The notes under the pieces were generated by a model. It saw only the letters and a program-made list of their open reading frames with translations, did no database searches and was not told the DNA's origin. From positions 1-64,000 of the forward strand of contig JBEBXH010000020.1 of assembly GCA_040391785.1 (NCBI GenBank): DNA of 64,000 nt, written 5' to 3'. Shown here piece by piece: positions 1-9,643 of this stretch (positions within the stretch are counted from its first letter, which is position 1; each line of letters starts with the position of its first letter). The stretch comes from UBA5239 sp040391785 (GTDB lineage Bacteria > Verrucomicrobiota > Lentisphaeria > Victivallales > Victivallaceae). A program made the position numbers and the translations under genes.

Positions 1-855
1 TAGTTCTTTTTCTGTTCTGGCCTCCATTCCCGGAGCCAGATCCCTGATACTTCCGTCTGTGATTACCGCTGCCGAGATATACGGTCTTACCGATATCACC
101 CGCAATGCAGTGTCCTTCCCTACGTAATAATTCAAACCACAGAATACTCCATGATTCGAACCGACGGGCAGCACCACGATTTGCAAATCCTCCTGCACCG
201 CCAGCAGCCTGCATCTGGCTACTTTCGGCGCTTCGAGCGTCGGATTTGCCTGGTCCCAGACCTTACGGGCCTCGCTGCGTGCATCGTCAAGCTTCAAAGC
301 CAACTCCGCACTCTGCACTTTCCCCATCGGGAAATGACGCATCAACGCTTCCACATAATCACAGAATTCAACCGTCTTGCGAGCAAGCCGCCGACTGTTT
401 TCGGTATCCCTCGCCAGTACTTCCAACAGCTGATCTTCCCGTTCGCTAACCACATGTTTTTCCCTGCTTGCCAGGGTGGCGGCGACACTCAGCCGGAGAC
501 GGCGATAAGGTACCTCGAATTCCTTCTGGAACCTTTCCAACATTTCAAACAACTGCTTCTGCAGCAAGTCCTCTTCCCTGACCTGGGCTTCCCTCCCCGG
601 TCCAGACTGCTGCGAGCCACTTTGAACAGCATTAGCCCGGGTACCCGTCGTACCTCCCGGAACTGTCGTTGCATCAATAATTTTGACAGTACCGGTCATA
701 CCGGAGCCCGCGGCCGCTTGTTCTTCTTTGTTCCCATCCGCCCCGGCTGCGTAAAAGCCGGAAACAGAAAGGATACTTAACATAAACGCTTTAAGTACAT
801 TTTTCCAGTTCAAATCGAAAAAAAACACGATTTTTTTGCTCGTATTTTTCATCAT
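1..855 (-). CDS. Secreted hypothetical protein with coiled coil, 3' end cut by the window
   Basis: The reading frame is open from an ATG at 855 to the window edge (285 codons, no stop seen). A GGAGGG ribosome site lies 7 nt before this ATG; a second ATG follows at once. Residues about 20-40 form a hydrophobic stretch that could be a signal anchor (AFMLSILSVSGFYAAG). Residues about 45-95 are Gly/Thr/Gln-rich and low complexity, and 95-200 are charged and helical, probably coiled coil. The last 75 residues read as a small beta domain (LQIVVLPVGSNHGVFCG ... LRVISVRPYISAAVITDG) of a kind I associate with uncharacterised PVC envelope proteins. No enzymatic motif is visible. Function unknown; an envelope or periplasmic structural role is a guess. 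Confidence 0.7.
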   Translation of the reverse strand, partial: MMKNTSKKIVFFFDLNWKNVLKAFMLSILSVSGFYAAGADGNKEEQAAAGSGMTGTVKIIDATTVPGGTTGTRANAVQSGSQQSGPGREAQVREEDLLQKQLFEMLERFQKEFEVPYRRLRLSVAATLASREKHVVSEREDQLLEVLARDTENSRRLARKTVEFCDYVEALMRHFPMGKVQSAELALKLDDARSEARKVWDQANPTLEAPKVARCRLLAVQEDLQIVVLPVGSNHGVFCGLNYYVGKDTALRVISVRPYISAAVITDGSIRDLAPGMEARTEKEL

Positions 856-1074
856 TTCCAAACCCTCCAATGCCCCTGAAGCTGTAAGTCCATAAAGGTC
901 AAAGTCTTAAATTATAAACAACCCATGACTGCACAAATATAGAGAGTCACAGGATGTTTAATGTAGCATAGTTGCAATAAAATGATAGCGGCAAAAAAAA
1001 TATTTTTACTTTTTTTTGAAAACATGAACCTTATGGACCAACGAAAACTTTCGCATTATTTGAAATCGGGGCTA

Positions 1075-1103
1075 TTGACAAACCCGATGGTTCACGCTAT
1101 AAT
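1075..1103 (+). promoter_or_regulatory. Consensus sigma-70-type promoter of the GntR/LacI-hybrid gene
   Basis: TTGACA (1075-1080), a 17-bp spacer and TATAAT (1098-1103): both hexamers match the housekeeping consensus exactly. The expected start site is near 1110, about 27 nt before the ATG at 1137. The rest of 856-1074 is AT-rich with no other gene seen. Confidence 0.8.
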
Positions 1104-1136
1104 TAAGACAGTGTATGAATATGTAGGAATTTTAAG

Positions 1137-2252
1137 ATGACCGGAAAACTGGCGGACAAAGTACAGATGACGGATTCGGCGTGGCCGATCTACAAGCGTG
1201 TGGCCGAGGCCCTGCGTCAGGAGATTGTCTGCGGCCGCATCGACTACGGCGAACGCCTGCCGACCGAGGCCGCTCTCGCCGCCGAACTCGGCATCAATCA
1301 CCAGACCCTGCGCAAAAGCTTGAAGATCCTGACCGAGCAGCGCTTGATCACCCAGTGCCAGGGACGCGGCACCTTCGCCTGTTATCAAATGGAGGAGCGG
1401 CTGAAAATCGGCGCGGTGATCAGCCGTCATGAAGGACTTTACAGCAACGACATTTATATGCTGCGGATGATCGTGGGTCTCTCCCGCGCCTTGATGGAGG
1501 CATTCCGCGGCGAACTGGTGATCATCGAATGCAGCAGCGCCGACGAAGTCATGGAAAAAGCCAACCAGAGCCAGTGCGACGCCCTGATCGTACTCTCGCC
1601 GGATGTGCAAATCAATGCCGGACTCTGTGCCCCGGCCTTCGACCATCTGCCGGTCGTGTTCATCAACTCCGGCGTCAAGGATCTGGAGAAATTCAACCGC
1701 TTCGAAGTAAAGACCGCCCGCGGCATGATCGGGCAGAGCATCAAATACCTGTATGGCCTCGGCCACCGGAAGATCGGCTACATTTCCCTTAACCGGGACA
1801 ATAACTATGACCTGCAGCGCATCAACGAAGAATTCACCGAGGTTTTCCGGCAGTACGGCCTGTCGCCGGAGTATTCGCTGATCGGCAATGTTTTGGGATG
1901 GTTCGATTACGGGCGCGCGGGCATCCATGAACTATTCGGACGGCAGGACCGCCCGACGGCGCTGCTTTTCCCGTCGTATTACGTATCGTGCGGCGCCTGG
2001 CAGGGGCTGATGGATCTGGGTGTGAAGGTGCCGGCGGACGTGTCGTTTCTGGGTTTCGGCATGAACCAGTCGGTATACCCGGACATCAGTTCGGTCAACC
2101 AGCCGCTGCCGCAATTGTGCGAAAAGGCCGTGGAGCTGGTTTTCGACCTGCGCAACAAAGGCAAGCACCTGAAAAAGAAATGTTACGAAATCGAAGCCGA
2201 ACTGAGTATCAAGAGCAGTTGTGCTCCGCTGGATTCAACCAAACCGTTATAA
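1137..2252 (+). CDS. GntR-type HTH / LacI-type ligand-binding hybrid transcriptional regulator
   Basis: 371 aa. Residues about 15-80 form a GntR winged helix (IYKRVAEALRQEIVCG, RLPTEAALAAELGI, LRKSLKILTEQ, then QGRGTF), and 85-360 form a periplasmic-binding-protein-like domain of the LacI/GalR kind (LGHRKIGYISLNRD; ADVSFLGFGMN). This is the AraR-like layout of sugar-responsive repressors: DNA binding released by a sugar or oligosaccharide. The next gene is another sugar-type regulator followed by a secreted glycan protein, so control of polysaccharide use is likely; the ligand cannot be told. The start is the first ATG after a consensus promoter; the ribosome site (GGAAT) is weak. Confidence 0.88.
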   Translation: MTGKLADKVQMTDSAWPIYKRVAEALRQEIVCGRIDYGERLPTEAALAAELGINHQTLRKSLKILTEQRLITQCQGRGTFACYQMEERLKIGAVISRHEGLYSNDIYMLRMIVGLSRALMEAFRGELVIIECSSADEVMEKANQSQCDALIVLSPDVQINAGLCAPAFDHLPVVFINSGVKDLEKFNRFEVKTARGMIGQSIKYLYGLGHRKIGYISLNRDNNYDLQRINEEFTEVFRQYGLSPEYSLIGNVLGWFDYGRAGIHELFGRQDRPTALLFPSYYVSCGAWQGLMDLGVKVPADVSFLGFGMNQSVYPDISSVNQPLPQLCEKAVELVFDLRNKGKHLKKKCYEIEAELSIKSSCAPLDSTKPL

Positions 2253-2310
2253 GGAAAATGATATCTGGATTGTTTCACAAAAAATTACAATCTTTTTTCA
2301 TTAAGCATGG

Positions 2311-2338
2311 TTGACTAAATAAATATTGACATTATAAT
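2311..2338 (+). promoter_or_regulatory. Promoter of the ROK regulator - pseudopilin - giant secreted protein module
   Basis: TTGACT (2311-2316), 16-bp spacer, TATAAT (2333-2338), within a very AT-rich 117-bp gap. The three downstream genes overlap or nearly touch, so this is probably the promoter of the whole module. Confidence 0.6.
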
Positions 2339-2369
2339 TATATTAAGGAAACAGGAGTAAATATCGATT

Positions 2370-3611
2370 ATGATCGCCGTCCGACCGAATCTGATTAACG
2401 CGGGCAGCAGTACTCACGATGTGTTACGGCTGCTCCATGAACACGGCCCCCAGCGCCAGGGCGAAATTGCCGGCCACCTGGGCATCAGCAAAGCCGCGTG
2501 TAATCTGCATTTCCGCAAACTGGCGGACGATGGCTTGATCGAGGTGAGCGAGGAACTGATCAACGGACGCGGCGCGCCGTCGCAGGTCTGGAGACTGAGC
2601 GATGACAACAATTATTTCATGGGGGTTCTTTTTTTCAGCCGGACGATCTCGGTGACCGTAATCGATTTTTCCGATAACATTGTCGCCAACGAAAGCATTG
2701 AGATCTCCGATCCCGCCAATTCCGTCAAGATTCTGGCCGAACTGGAGTGGGTGGTGAACAAAGTCTATCGGGAAGTAAGGCGGCGGAATGGACGGATTTT
2801 TCAGACGTTTATCTCGGGACCGGTGATCGGGGCATTGGCAAACGACGGCACCTGCCTGTATTGTCATTATTTGCCCGGACTTGAGGGGGTGAACCTTGAA
2901 AAGGAGTTGTACCGGCTTTTCGGGTTGAATACTTATTGCGATACGAACCATTATGCCGTGATGCAGGGTGAAACACGGAACTTGCCGCCGAAAGTGACTT
3001 CTCTGCTGCTGACCTGGGAGGAAGGGGTCAGCTGCATTATCACCGCCAATAATCAAATTCTCAACTTTGCCGGAGTTCCGGCCAGCCGCAACCGCGGGCT
3101 GTGGAATACCGGGCATATTCCGATCGTCAAGGGCGGACGTCCGTGTTATTGCGGGCTGGAGGGGTGCCTGGAAACCTATGTCGGAGGGCGCGCCCTGCTG
3201 AACGAATTGCCCGAATGCCGGAATCTCAATGAGTTGATCCGGAAAATTCAGGACGGCAACCCGCGGGCCCTGAATGCGGTTAACGCGGCGGCGGAACTGC
3301 TGGCTTCTTCGCTGTACTGGCCGATTGAGCTTTTCGGGGTGGATACAATTATCGTCATCGGCGATTTCAGCACGATTTTCGATAAATTCAAAGACTCTTT
3401 TATGCGCGGACTGGCGCAAATGCGTGAACAGGAAGCGTTGGACAAAATTCAGGTGCGGCCCTCAATCGATACCATAACCAAGATGCGGTTGGGAGCTGCG
3501 CTGATGGCGCGTCATTTTTTCTTCTATCCGGACGAACCGAGAAAATGCCGCGGCGTATATCATTTACCGAAAGAACACACAACCGTACAAACAACAGGAG
3601 TACAATCATGA
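2370..3611 (+). CDS. ROK-family transcriptional regulator
   Basis: 413 aa. Residues about 15-80 are a winged helix of MarR type (VLRLLHEHGPQRQGEIAGHL, then GLIEVSEELINGRGAPSQ), and the rest is a ROK sugar-kinase-like domain. The ROK zinc/fold signature CYCGLEGCLETYVGG is present near residue 265. The phosphate-binding motif DxGxT of active ROK kinases is not evident, so this is a sensor-repressor of the NagC/Mlc/XylR type rather than a kinase. An AGGAG stands upstream of the ATG. The stop overlaps the next gene by ATGA (3608-3611), which suggests translational coupling with the pseudopilin. Likely ligand: a sugar released by the secreted protein encoded two genes on (inference). Confidence 0.9.
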   Translation: MIAVRPNLINAGSSTHDVLRLLHEHGPQRQGEIAGHLGISKAACNLHFRKLADDGLIEVSEELINGRGAPSQVWRLSDDNNYFMGVLFFSRTISVTVIDFSDNIVANESIEISDPANSVKILAELEWVVNKVYREVRRRNGRIFQTFISGPVIGALANDGTCLYCHYLPGLEGVNLEKELYRLFGLNTYCDTNHYAVMQGETRNLPPKVTSLLLTWEEGVSCIITANNQILNFAGVPASRNRGLWNTGHIPIVKGGRPCYCGLEGCLETYVGGRALLNELPECRNLNELIRKIQDGNPRALNAVNAAAELLASSLYWPIELFGVDTIIVIGDFSTIFDKFKDSFMRGLAQMREQEALDKIQVRPSIDTITKMRLGAALMARHFFFYPDEPRKCRGVYHLPKEHTTVQTTGVQS

Positions 3612-4444
3612 CTGGAACATTGTGCAGAAAAGATCGAAAAGAATTTACGCTCATTGAGCTACTGGTCGTTATCGCGATCATCGCAATTCTGGCCGCCATG
3701 CTGCTGCCCGCGCTGAACAACGCCCGCGAACGCAGCAAAGCCATCCGCTGTACCAGCAACCTGAAGCAGAACAGCCTGTCGTGCTTCAATTACATCACCG
3801 ACAACGATGATTTCGCGGTGGCGCCGACCACCAGCTACATGAATCTGTGCTGGCCTGGCACCAGTACTAAGATCGCCGACTACAACAGCTCGGGGGTTAA
3901 CTGGTGGGCTGGTGGGTTGATGACACTCGGGTATATTGAGAAAGAGGGAAAAGCGCTGGAGTGCCCCTCGCAAGCGCCGCGGGGACTTAGGCTTTCGGCC
4001 GAGGGCCCCGGAACCGCGATGGGGCAGACACTGGTTGGCCGGGGTGAATTCAACTACGGCATCAACGATTATTCGAGGGTCATGTTCCTGAACGCCAACG
4101 CCGGGTGGGGCCCCAGCAGCCGTCTCCTGAAGATCACCAAGCTGAAAACCCCTTCCTATATTATACAGATCGGCGAAACGATCAAATTGGAAAACGCGAC
4201 CAAGGTGTATGACGACCGCCGCGGCTCATGCTGGCTCTATATCGTGCCTGCTTACTATATCAGTTGGAGTCACGGCGGCGGGGTACCGGGCGGCTACCAC
4301 CTGGGCACCGGCAGCTATGCATCCTACGATGGTCACGTCGAGATCTGGAAAGTGCCGGAAAGCCTGGAAGGGAAAAATGCCATGTTCGGCACCACCGGCG
4401 TTTCGTCCAAGGGGTACCGCGTCTGGGTTGAGCCGGGGATTTAA
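3608..4444 (+). CDS. Type II-style pseudopilin (prepilin-type N-terminal cleavage/methylation protein)
   Basis: 278 aa. After a short charged leader (MTGTLCRKDRKE) comes the prepilin signature FTLIELLVVIAIIAILAAML, cut before Phe and N-methylated in the family, forming the pilin helix. The C-terminal part (SWSHGGGVPGGYHLG ... ASYDGHVEIW) resembles the 'H-X9-DG' end common in planctomycete and lentisphaeral pseudopilins. The ATG at 3608 has AGGAG 7 nt upstream and overlaps the ROK stop; the frame is open further upstream but without a better start. Such proteins are hugely expanded in Lentisphaerae. Here it sits between a regulator and a giant secreted enzyme, so a role in its export or display is plausible but unproven. 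Confidence 0.9.
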   Translation: MTGTLCRKDRKEFTLIELLVVIAIIAILAAMLLPALNNARERSKAIRCTSNLKQNSLSCFNYITDNDDFAVAPTTSYMNLCWPGTSTKIADYNSSGVNWWAGGLMTLGYIEKEGKALECPSQAPRGLRLSAEGPGTAMGQTLVGRGEFNYGINDYSRVMFLNANAGWGPSSRLLKITKLKTPSYIIQIGETIKLENATKVYDDRRGSCWLYIVPAYYISWSHGGGVPGGYHLGTGSYASYDGHVEIWKVPESLEGKNAMFGTTGVSSKGYRVWVEPGI

Positions 4445-4448
4445 GACC

Positions 4449-7400
4449 ATGCAGAAATCGATACTCATTTCAGCCATTTTTCTGACGGGAATCATTGCGG
4501 GCGCATGGGAACTGCTCCCGAAGAATTCGGAAATCCTGAACCGCGCCTGGGCGCGCAACATCGACAAACGGGTCATCCACGAGGATGGCTCCATGTCGGC
4601 GGACGTGACCGGCGTCGACCCTTATTTCGGCATCATCCCGGTCGGCGTGCCGAAAGACGAGGCGAAATTCCTGGCCGTGGACATCGCCTACGAGGGCAAG
4701 GACAGCGCGCATTTCCAGGTGTTCCTGAACCTCGGCAATAAGCAGAACCTGCCGGTCACGCTGGCAACGGGCGGCTTGAGCAACGACGGCAAAATTCACC
4801 GTTACATCGTCGACCTGACCAAATTGAAAAACTATGACCAGATCGACGCCATCGAAACGCTGCGTTTCGACCCGGTCGAGAAGGGACAGGCCGGAGATAA
4901 GTTCCGTCTGAAGGGGCTTTATCTGGTCAAGGACCCGAAGGAACTGCCGGAGTTCGTCCGGGAACAGGATTTCAGCTCGATCGAGTATGAATTCTCCAAA
5001 GAAAATATTTTCGTTACCGGCAGCGGCCATAACCTCGGTTCAAGACGCATCGAAAACGGCGTGCTGGAGTTCGAAATCACCGGCAAGGACCCGTATTTTG
5101 CGGTGGTCCCGGTCAATCGTCCGCTAACGGAGATCAACCGCATCGCGGTGGAAATGGCGGTCACCGGCAAGGGCGAGCGGATGCAGCTTTTCGTCAACCT
5201 CGGAGCCAAGGGCGGCGGCGGTTACGTGGCGCAGGCGGTGAAAAACGACGGCGAGTTCCACACCTATGTTTTCAACCTCGACAAAATTGCCAAGCTGGCC
5301 GAATTCGGCGAACTGGTGAATTTCCGGCTGGACCCGACCGATCCGGGCGACGCCGGCGACCGGGTGAAAATCCGCGCGGTACGGCTGTTCCACGAAAACT
5401 ACCGGAACGCTACGCCGCTCGCCGCAGTGGTGCCTCCGGTGAATGCCGGAGCGCTGCAAATCGACGAATTCCGGCGCATTAACCTGGGCGGCAAGGCCGC
5501 CGCCTGGACGCACGGCAAACTCAATTACGACCGCGATTACCTCTATATCGAACTCGAAAGCGAACTGGAAAACGTCAATTACGTAGCCACCCACAAAACG
5601 CGCGACAGCCAGGTATACAAAGACGATTCGCTGGAGTTTTTCCTCATGCCGACCCCGCAGGATCTGTATCAGATCGTGATCAACCCGGACGGCGCGATTT
5701 ACGACAGTCATTGCAAAATCGCCGGTACCAAACTGCTGGCGACCGATCTCGGCTGGGATGCTCAGGCCGAGGTGAAAACGGAGATCATCCCGGGAAAATG
5801 GCGCTTGAAACTCAAACTTCCCTTCAAGGCGTTCGGCCTGAACGCCCCGCCGCAGAATAACTGGAAGGTGAGCATCGTCCGCAACAGCGTGGCGGATGGC
5901 AAAGGGGTCAGCGCGTGGCATTATTACAAAGGCCTGAACCGGCAGATCGAGACATTCCGGGTGCTGCAGTTCGGCCCCAAACCGTCACCGTCGATCACCT
6001 GCGGGAGCTACGGCAATTTGTACCTCGGCAACAATGAAGCCGTGCTGCAGAATCCCGGCCGCGCAGACATTCGCGGCACGGTGAAAATCCGCAACCGCGC
6101 CAGCGGCAAAGAGGAAACCTTCACCGCCGCCGGAAACACCGCCGAACTCCGGATTCCGTACCGGGTCGGCGCCCCCGGCGAATACGACATGTGGATCAGC
6201 GGCGGCAACAATCAGGTCAATTATTTCGCGGATTTCCAGAGTTTCACATCCATCGATCTCTCCGGCAAGCTTTCGGAGGCGCTCGAAAAGCTGGCCGCCA
6301 CCGCAGCCGCAGGCGAACTCGCCACCCGCAAAACCGAACTGCTCGCTGCCGGTCAAAAACTGGAACACCAGTTGAAGGAAAGCGGACAGCTGGATGTCAG
6401 CGCATACCGTTCTTTCCAGGAACAGAAAAACGTCTGGCAGGCGGACGCGAAGCGCGAGTATTTCCGCAGCCAAACCGCCGAGAATTTCAAGGTCGCGACG
6501 CCGCCGCTCGCCCTGGCCTGTGCCGACTCGATGGACAAGATATTCCCGACGTTCTCCGAGGACGCTCCCGAGTTCAAAGGGCAGCCCTTTGCCACGCTCA
6601 GCATCGAGGCCGCGGCCAATGAAAGCGAAGGCATCCAACTGGTCCTGATCGGCCTCGACAAAGACGTACAGAATTTGAGTTTGAAAGTGGAGGGCGACGG
6701 GCTCCTGACCGCCAACACCCAACTCTACCATGTCGAATACCTCGATACCACCGGCATGCAGACGAATTACCCGGTTTCATATCGCGGCAAATGGCCGGAA
6801 ATGCTGATCCCCGGCGTGCCGCGCGAGCTGAAATCCGGAGAGATCCGGACTCTCTGGCTCAATGTCGACGTCCCGAAAGGTACCAAAGGCGGCGAGTACC
6901 GCGGCTCCGTGGTCCTGACCGCCGATAACGCCCGGTTCGAGATTCCGCTGCAGCTCAAAGTATGGAACTTCGCGTTGCCGCAGACCTCGAAACTGCGCAA
7001 TGCCATGAGCGTGGCCCACGAACAGGTTCTGGAGTTCTACGAAAAACGCGAGGGCGCTAAACTCACCGAAGAACAGCGGCTGGTCATCCTCGACAATCTC
7101 GCGAAATTCATGCTGAAAAAACGGATGAACCCGAGCAATATTTACGACTGGACAGCATACTCCGGCAAGCCGATTTCGTTCCCGCGCCCGGATAAATTCC
7201 GCGAATACGCCGATCTCGGCATGAACGCCGTGCCGATCGCCAACCTGACCCCCGGCCCGTTCCAGGAGAGCGGCGACTGGCTGCGTAACTGGTACAACGC
7301 CGAAAACCGCAAGGGCAAAGTCCGCGAGAGCATCGTCGAAAACTATCGGCTGGCGCGCGCCGCCGGCATCGAAAATATGCTCTACCTGCACGGTTTCGAC

Positions 7401-8117
7401 GAGGTGGGCTATCACCGCGACCTGCCGGGCAAGGCCAAAGTCATCAACGAGCTCGCCACCTACTGGCGCGAGGCCGAGCCGGACATCAAAATCGAATGCA
7501 TCACCACGGTCGAAAACGACCTGATCGGCGCGGTCAAAATCTGGTGCCCGGCCTTTCAGGTACTCGAAGCGAAAAAAGGCGCGTTCATGGCGCGCAAACA
7601 GGCCGGTGACGAGCTGTGGGTCTACACCTGTCTCGGTTCTCCGGCACGCGGCACCTCTCCGTCATTCGTGCTGGAATCGAGCGGCATGGACATGCGGCTG
7701 GTCGGCTGGCTGTGCCGCTACCTGGACGCAGACGGTTTCCTCTATTACGCGCTGACGCACTGGCGCTACAACTACCCGAAAAACGGCCAATCCTGGCCGC
7801 AAATCCCGTGGAACCCGGTTTACGTGCCCGGTTACAACGGCGAAGCGGTATTCATCTATCCGGGCGCGACGTGGGACGCCGATCCGGTCGGCTCGATCCG
7901 GCTCGAAAACCTGCGCGACGGCTTCGAGGACTTCGATTATCTGATGCTGCTCAAAGAGCGCTCCGCCAAGGCCTCTGCCGCCGACCGCGCCGAAATCGAA
8001 AACCTGATATCCGCCAAATCCCTGATTCAATCCACCGGCGAATACTCCGACAACCCCGCGCAACTACGCGAAATCCGCCGCCGGATCGCCGCCCTCATCG
8101 AAAAATACCCGAATTGA
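4449..8117 (+). CDS. Large secreted carbohydrate-active protein (repeat domains, CBM9-like, DUF4091)
   Basis: 1222 aa, starting at the ATG 4 nt after the pseudopilin stop; the N-terminus is a signal peptide (MQKSILISAIFLTGIIAGAW). Residues about 20-165 and 170-320 are two copies of one beta-sandwich repeat (VTGVDPYFGIIPV / ITGKDPYFAVVPV; DPVEKGQAGDKFRLKGLYLV / DPTDPGDAGDRVKIRAVRLF). About 330-520 resembles a CBM9/DOMON-like sugar-binding domain (KDDSLEFFLMPTPQDLYQIV). The last 400 residues form a barrel-like region ending in the DUF4091 signature SIRLENLRDGFEDFDYLML. DUF4091 proteins are linked to polysaccharide degradation. No cleavage specificity can be read. Probably periplasmic or surface-bound and regulated by the ROK protein two genes upstream. 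Confidence 0.85.
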   Translation: MQKSILISAIFLTGIIAGAWELLPKNSEILNRAWARNIDKRVIHEDGSMSADVTGVDPYFGIIPVGVPKDEAKFLAVDIAYEGKDSAHFQVFLNLGNKQNLPVTLATGGLSNDGKIHRYIVDLTKLKNYDQIDAIETLRFDPVEKGQAGDKFRLKGLYLVKDPKELPEFVREQDFSSIEYEFSKENIFVTGSGHNLGSRRIENGVLEFEITGKDPYFAVVPVNRPLTEINRIAVEMAVTGKGERMQLFVNLGAKGGGGYVAQAVKNDGEFHTYVFNLDKIAKLAEFGELVNFRLDPTDPGDAGDRVKIRAVRLFHENYRNATPLAAVVPPVNAGALQIDEFRRINLGGKAAAWTHGKLNYDRDYLYIELESELENVNYVATHKTRDSQVYKDDSLEFFLMPTPQDLYQIVINPDGAIYDSHCKIAGTKLLATDLGWDAQAEVKTEIIPGKWRLKLKLPFKAFGLNAPPQNNWKVSIVRNSVADGKGVSAWHYYKGLNRQIETFRVLQFGPKPSPSITCGSYGNLYLGNNEAVLQNPGRADIRGTVKIRNRASGKEETFTAAGNTAELRIPYRVGAPGEYDMWISGGNNQVNYFADFQSFTSIDLSGKLSEALEKLAATAAAGELATRKTELLAAGQKLEHQLKESGQLDVSAYRSFQEQKNVWQADAKREYFRSQTAENFKVATPPLALACADSMDKIFPTFSEDAPEFKGQPFATLSIEAAANESEGIQLVLIGLDKDVQNLSLKVEGDGLLTANTQLYHVEYLDTTGMQTNYPVSYRGKWPEMLIPGVPRELKSGEIRTLWLNVDVPKGTKGGEYRGSVVLTADNARFEIPLQLKVWNFALPQTSKLRNAMSVAHEQVLEFYEKREGAKLTEEQRLVILDNLAKFMLKKRMNPSNIYDWTAYSGKPISFPRPDKFREYADLGMNAVPIANLTPGPFQESGDWLRNWYNAENRKGKVRESIVENYRLARAAGIENMLYLHGFDEVGYHRDLPGKAKVINELATYWREAEPDIKIECITTVENDLIGAVKIWCPAFQVLEAKKGAFMARKQAGDELWVYTCLGSPARGTSPSFVLESSGMDMRLVGWLCRYLDADGFLYYALTHWRYNYPKNGQSWPQIPWNPVYVPGYNGEAVFIYPGATWDADPVGSIRLENLRDGFEDFDYLMLLKERSAKASAADRAEIENLISAKSLIQSTGEYSDNPAQLREIRRRIAALIEKYPN

Positions 8118-8122
8118 AGTTC

Positions 8123-8158
8123 ACAATGCGAGGGCGGCTCCGCGCCCCCTCGCATTGT
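8123..8158 (+). terminator. Hairpin after the giant secreted protein
   Basis: A perfect 12-bp inverted repeat (ACAATGCGAGGG / CCCTCGCATTGT) with a 12-nt GC-rich loop begins 5 nt after the stop codon. No U-run follows, so it may act as an mRNA 3'-end stabiliser or Rho-assisted terminator rather than an intrinsic one. Confidence 0.5.
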
Positions 8159-8204
8159 AAAATCCCTTTCTTACATAAAAATCTGATTTTTTTCAAAATA
8201 CAAT

Positions 8205-8232
8205 TTGTAATTCCGGAAAAAAGCTGTATCTT
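8205..8232 (+). promoter_or_regulatory. Probable tRNA-Ala promoter
   Basis: TTGTAA, 16-bp spacer, TATCTT, ending 18 nt before the first base of the tRNA. Placement is right; the hexamers are only moderate matches. Confidence 0.4.
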
Positions 8233-8250
8233 TTAGTTCATATTACTTCT

Positions 8251-8327
8251 GGGGCATTAGCTCAGTTGGCTAGAGCGCCACACTGGCAGTGTGGAGGTCA
8301 AGGGTTCAAGTCCCTTATGCTCCACCA
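8251..8327 (+). tRNA. tRNA-Ala (anticodon GGC)
   Basis: The full cloverleaf can be folded: acceptor GGGGCAT/ATGCTCC, D stem GCTC/GAGC, anticodon stem CCACA/TGTGG with loop CTGGCAG (anticodon GGC), T stem AAGGG/CCCTT with loop TTCAAGT. The G3:U70 wobble pair, the alanine identity element, is present. The 3' CCA is encoded. Confidence 0.97.
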
Positions 8328-8402
8328 ATTTTTTTTAAAATTGGTAAGTAATATCATGGGGAATGAAGCTCTCCCCGGGGTAAAACCCGAACCGCGATTA
8401 TC

Positions 8403-8445
8403 GCTGATGACTTCTGCGCAAGCAGGAATCATCAGCTTTTTTTTT
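8403..8445 (+). terminator. Rho-independent terminator behind tRNA-Ala
   Basis: Stem GCTGATGA/TCATCAGC with a further inner pairing (TTCTGC/GCAGGAA) followed by nine T residues. It ends the tRNA transcript and lies before the antiporter gene. A small AT hairpin (ACCAATTTT-TTTT-AAAATTGGT) directly follows the tRNA. Confidence 0.85.
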
Positions 8446-8470
8446 GGTCAAAAATCAGGAGATTGCAGTT

Positions 8471-9643
8471 ATGTTGACAAGTCTGGCGTATATTTTTCTG
8501 TTGGGAATGCTGGCGGCTTATGTGTTCAAAAAACTGAAACTGCCGAATCTTCTGGGGATGCTGCTGATCGGAATTGCGCTCGGCCCCTGCTGTTTGAATC
8601 TGCTGGATGATTCAATACTGTCGATCTCGGCGGATTTGAGGCAGCTGGCACTGGTGATCATTCTCGCCCGGGTGGGGCTCTCGCTTGACCTCGGCGACCT
8701 GAAAAAAGTCGGGCGGCCCGCGATCCTGATGTGTTTTGTACCCGCTACTTTTGAAATCATCGGCACGCTGCTGCTGGCTCCGCCACTGCTCGGGGTGTCG
8801 CTGCTGGAGGCGGCGATTATCGGCTGCGTGATCGCTGCGGTTTCGCCGGCGGTGATCGTGCCCCGGATGCTGCATCTGGCGGAACACGGTTGGGGCAGGA
8901 AAAAAAGCATCCCCCAGCTGATCATGGCCGGCGCGTCGGTGGACGATGTGTTTGTGATCGTGCTCTTTGCCGCATTCACCGGCATGGCGGCCGGAAATGG
9001 TGTTTCCCCACTCAAATTTCTGGAAATACCGGTTTCGATCCTGCTGGGAATCGGCGGCGGGTTCCTGGCCGGATGGCTGCTGAATTTCTGGTTCAGGCGT
9101 TTTCATATGCGCGATACGGCTAAAGTGCTGATTCTGCTCAGTATCGCGTTTCTGCTGCTGGCTTTCGAAAAACTGCAGCTGGTGCCGTTCTCGGGACTGC
9201 TGGCGGTCATGGGCATCGGGCTGACGATCCTGAAACTGAACAAGGATCTTGCCGGGCGTCTCTCACACAAGTTCGGCAAGCTCTGGGTGGGGGCCGAAAT
9301 ATTATTGTTTGTGCTGGTGGGGGCGGGGGTCGATATCCGCTTTGCGCTGGCGGCCGGACCATTGGTTATTATACTGGTTGTCGGAGCTCTGGTTTTTCGC
9401 ATGGCGGGGGTCTGGTGCAGCGTGTTCAAAACGCCGTTGAACCGAAAAGAAAGTCTGTTTTGTATGCTGGCCTACTTGCCCAAGGCCACGGTACAGGCCG
9501 CAATCGGCGCGATACCGCTGTCGATGGGGTTGAGCTGCGGTCAAATTGTTCTGACGGTAGCGGTTATTTCGATCCTGCTGACGGCGCCGCTGGGCGCACT
9601 GGCGATCGACCTGACGTACCGGAAATTATTGACGAAAGGCTAA
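8471..9643 (+). CDS. Cation:proton antiporter (Na+/H+ exchanger family)
   Basis: 390 aa, almost wholly hydrophobic with about 11-12 membrane helices, the usual length for a CPA-family carrier without a C-terminal regulatory domain. SPAVIVPRM followed by ASVDDVFVIVLFAAF match the unwound-helix and ion-binding aspartate region of NhaP/CPA-type exchangers. The start at 8471 has AGGAG 11 nt upstream; the longer frame from 8444 begins inside the terminator's U-run and is unlikely. Role: exchange of Na+ or K+ for protons across the inner membrane. It stands alone after a terminator; the ion cannot be told. Confidence 0.88.
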   Translation: MLTSLAYIFLLGMLAAYVFKKLKLPNLLGMLLIGIALGPCCLNLLDDSILSISADLRQLALVIILARVGLSLDLGDLKKVGRPAILMCFVPATFEIIGTLLLAPPLLGVSLLEAAIIGCVIAAVSPAVIVPRMLHLAEHGWGRKKSIPQLIMAGASVDDVFVIVLFAAFTGMAAGNGVSPLKFLEIPVSILLGIGGGFLAGWLLNFWFRRFHMRDTAKVLILLSIAFLLLAFEKLQLVPFSGLLAVMGIGLTILKLNKDLAGRLSHKFGKLWVGAEILLFVLVGAGVDIRFALAAGPLVIILVVGALVFRMAGVWCSVFKTPLNRKESLFCMLAYLPKATVQAAIGAIPLSMGLSCGQIVLTVAVISILLTAPLGALAIDLTYRKLLTKG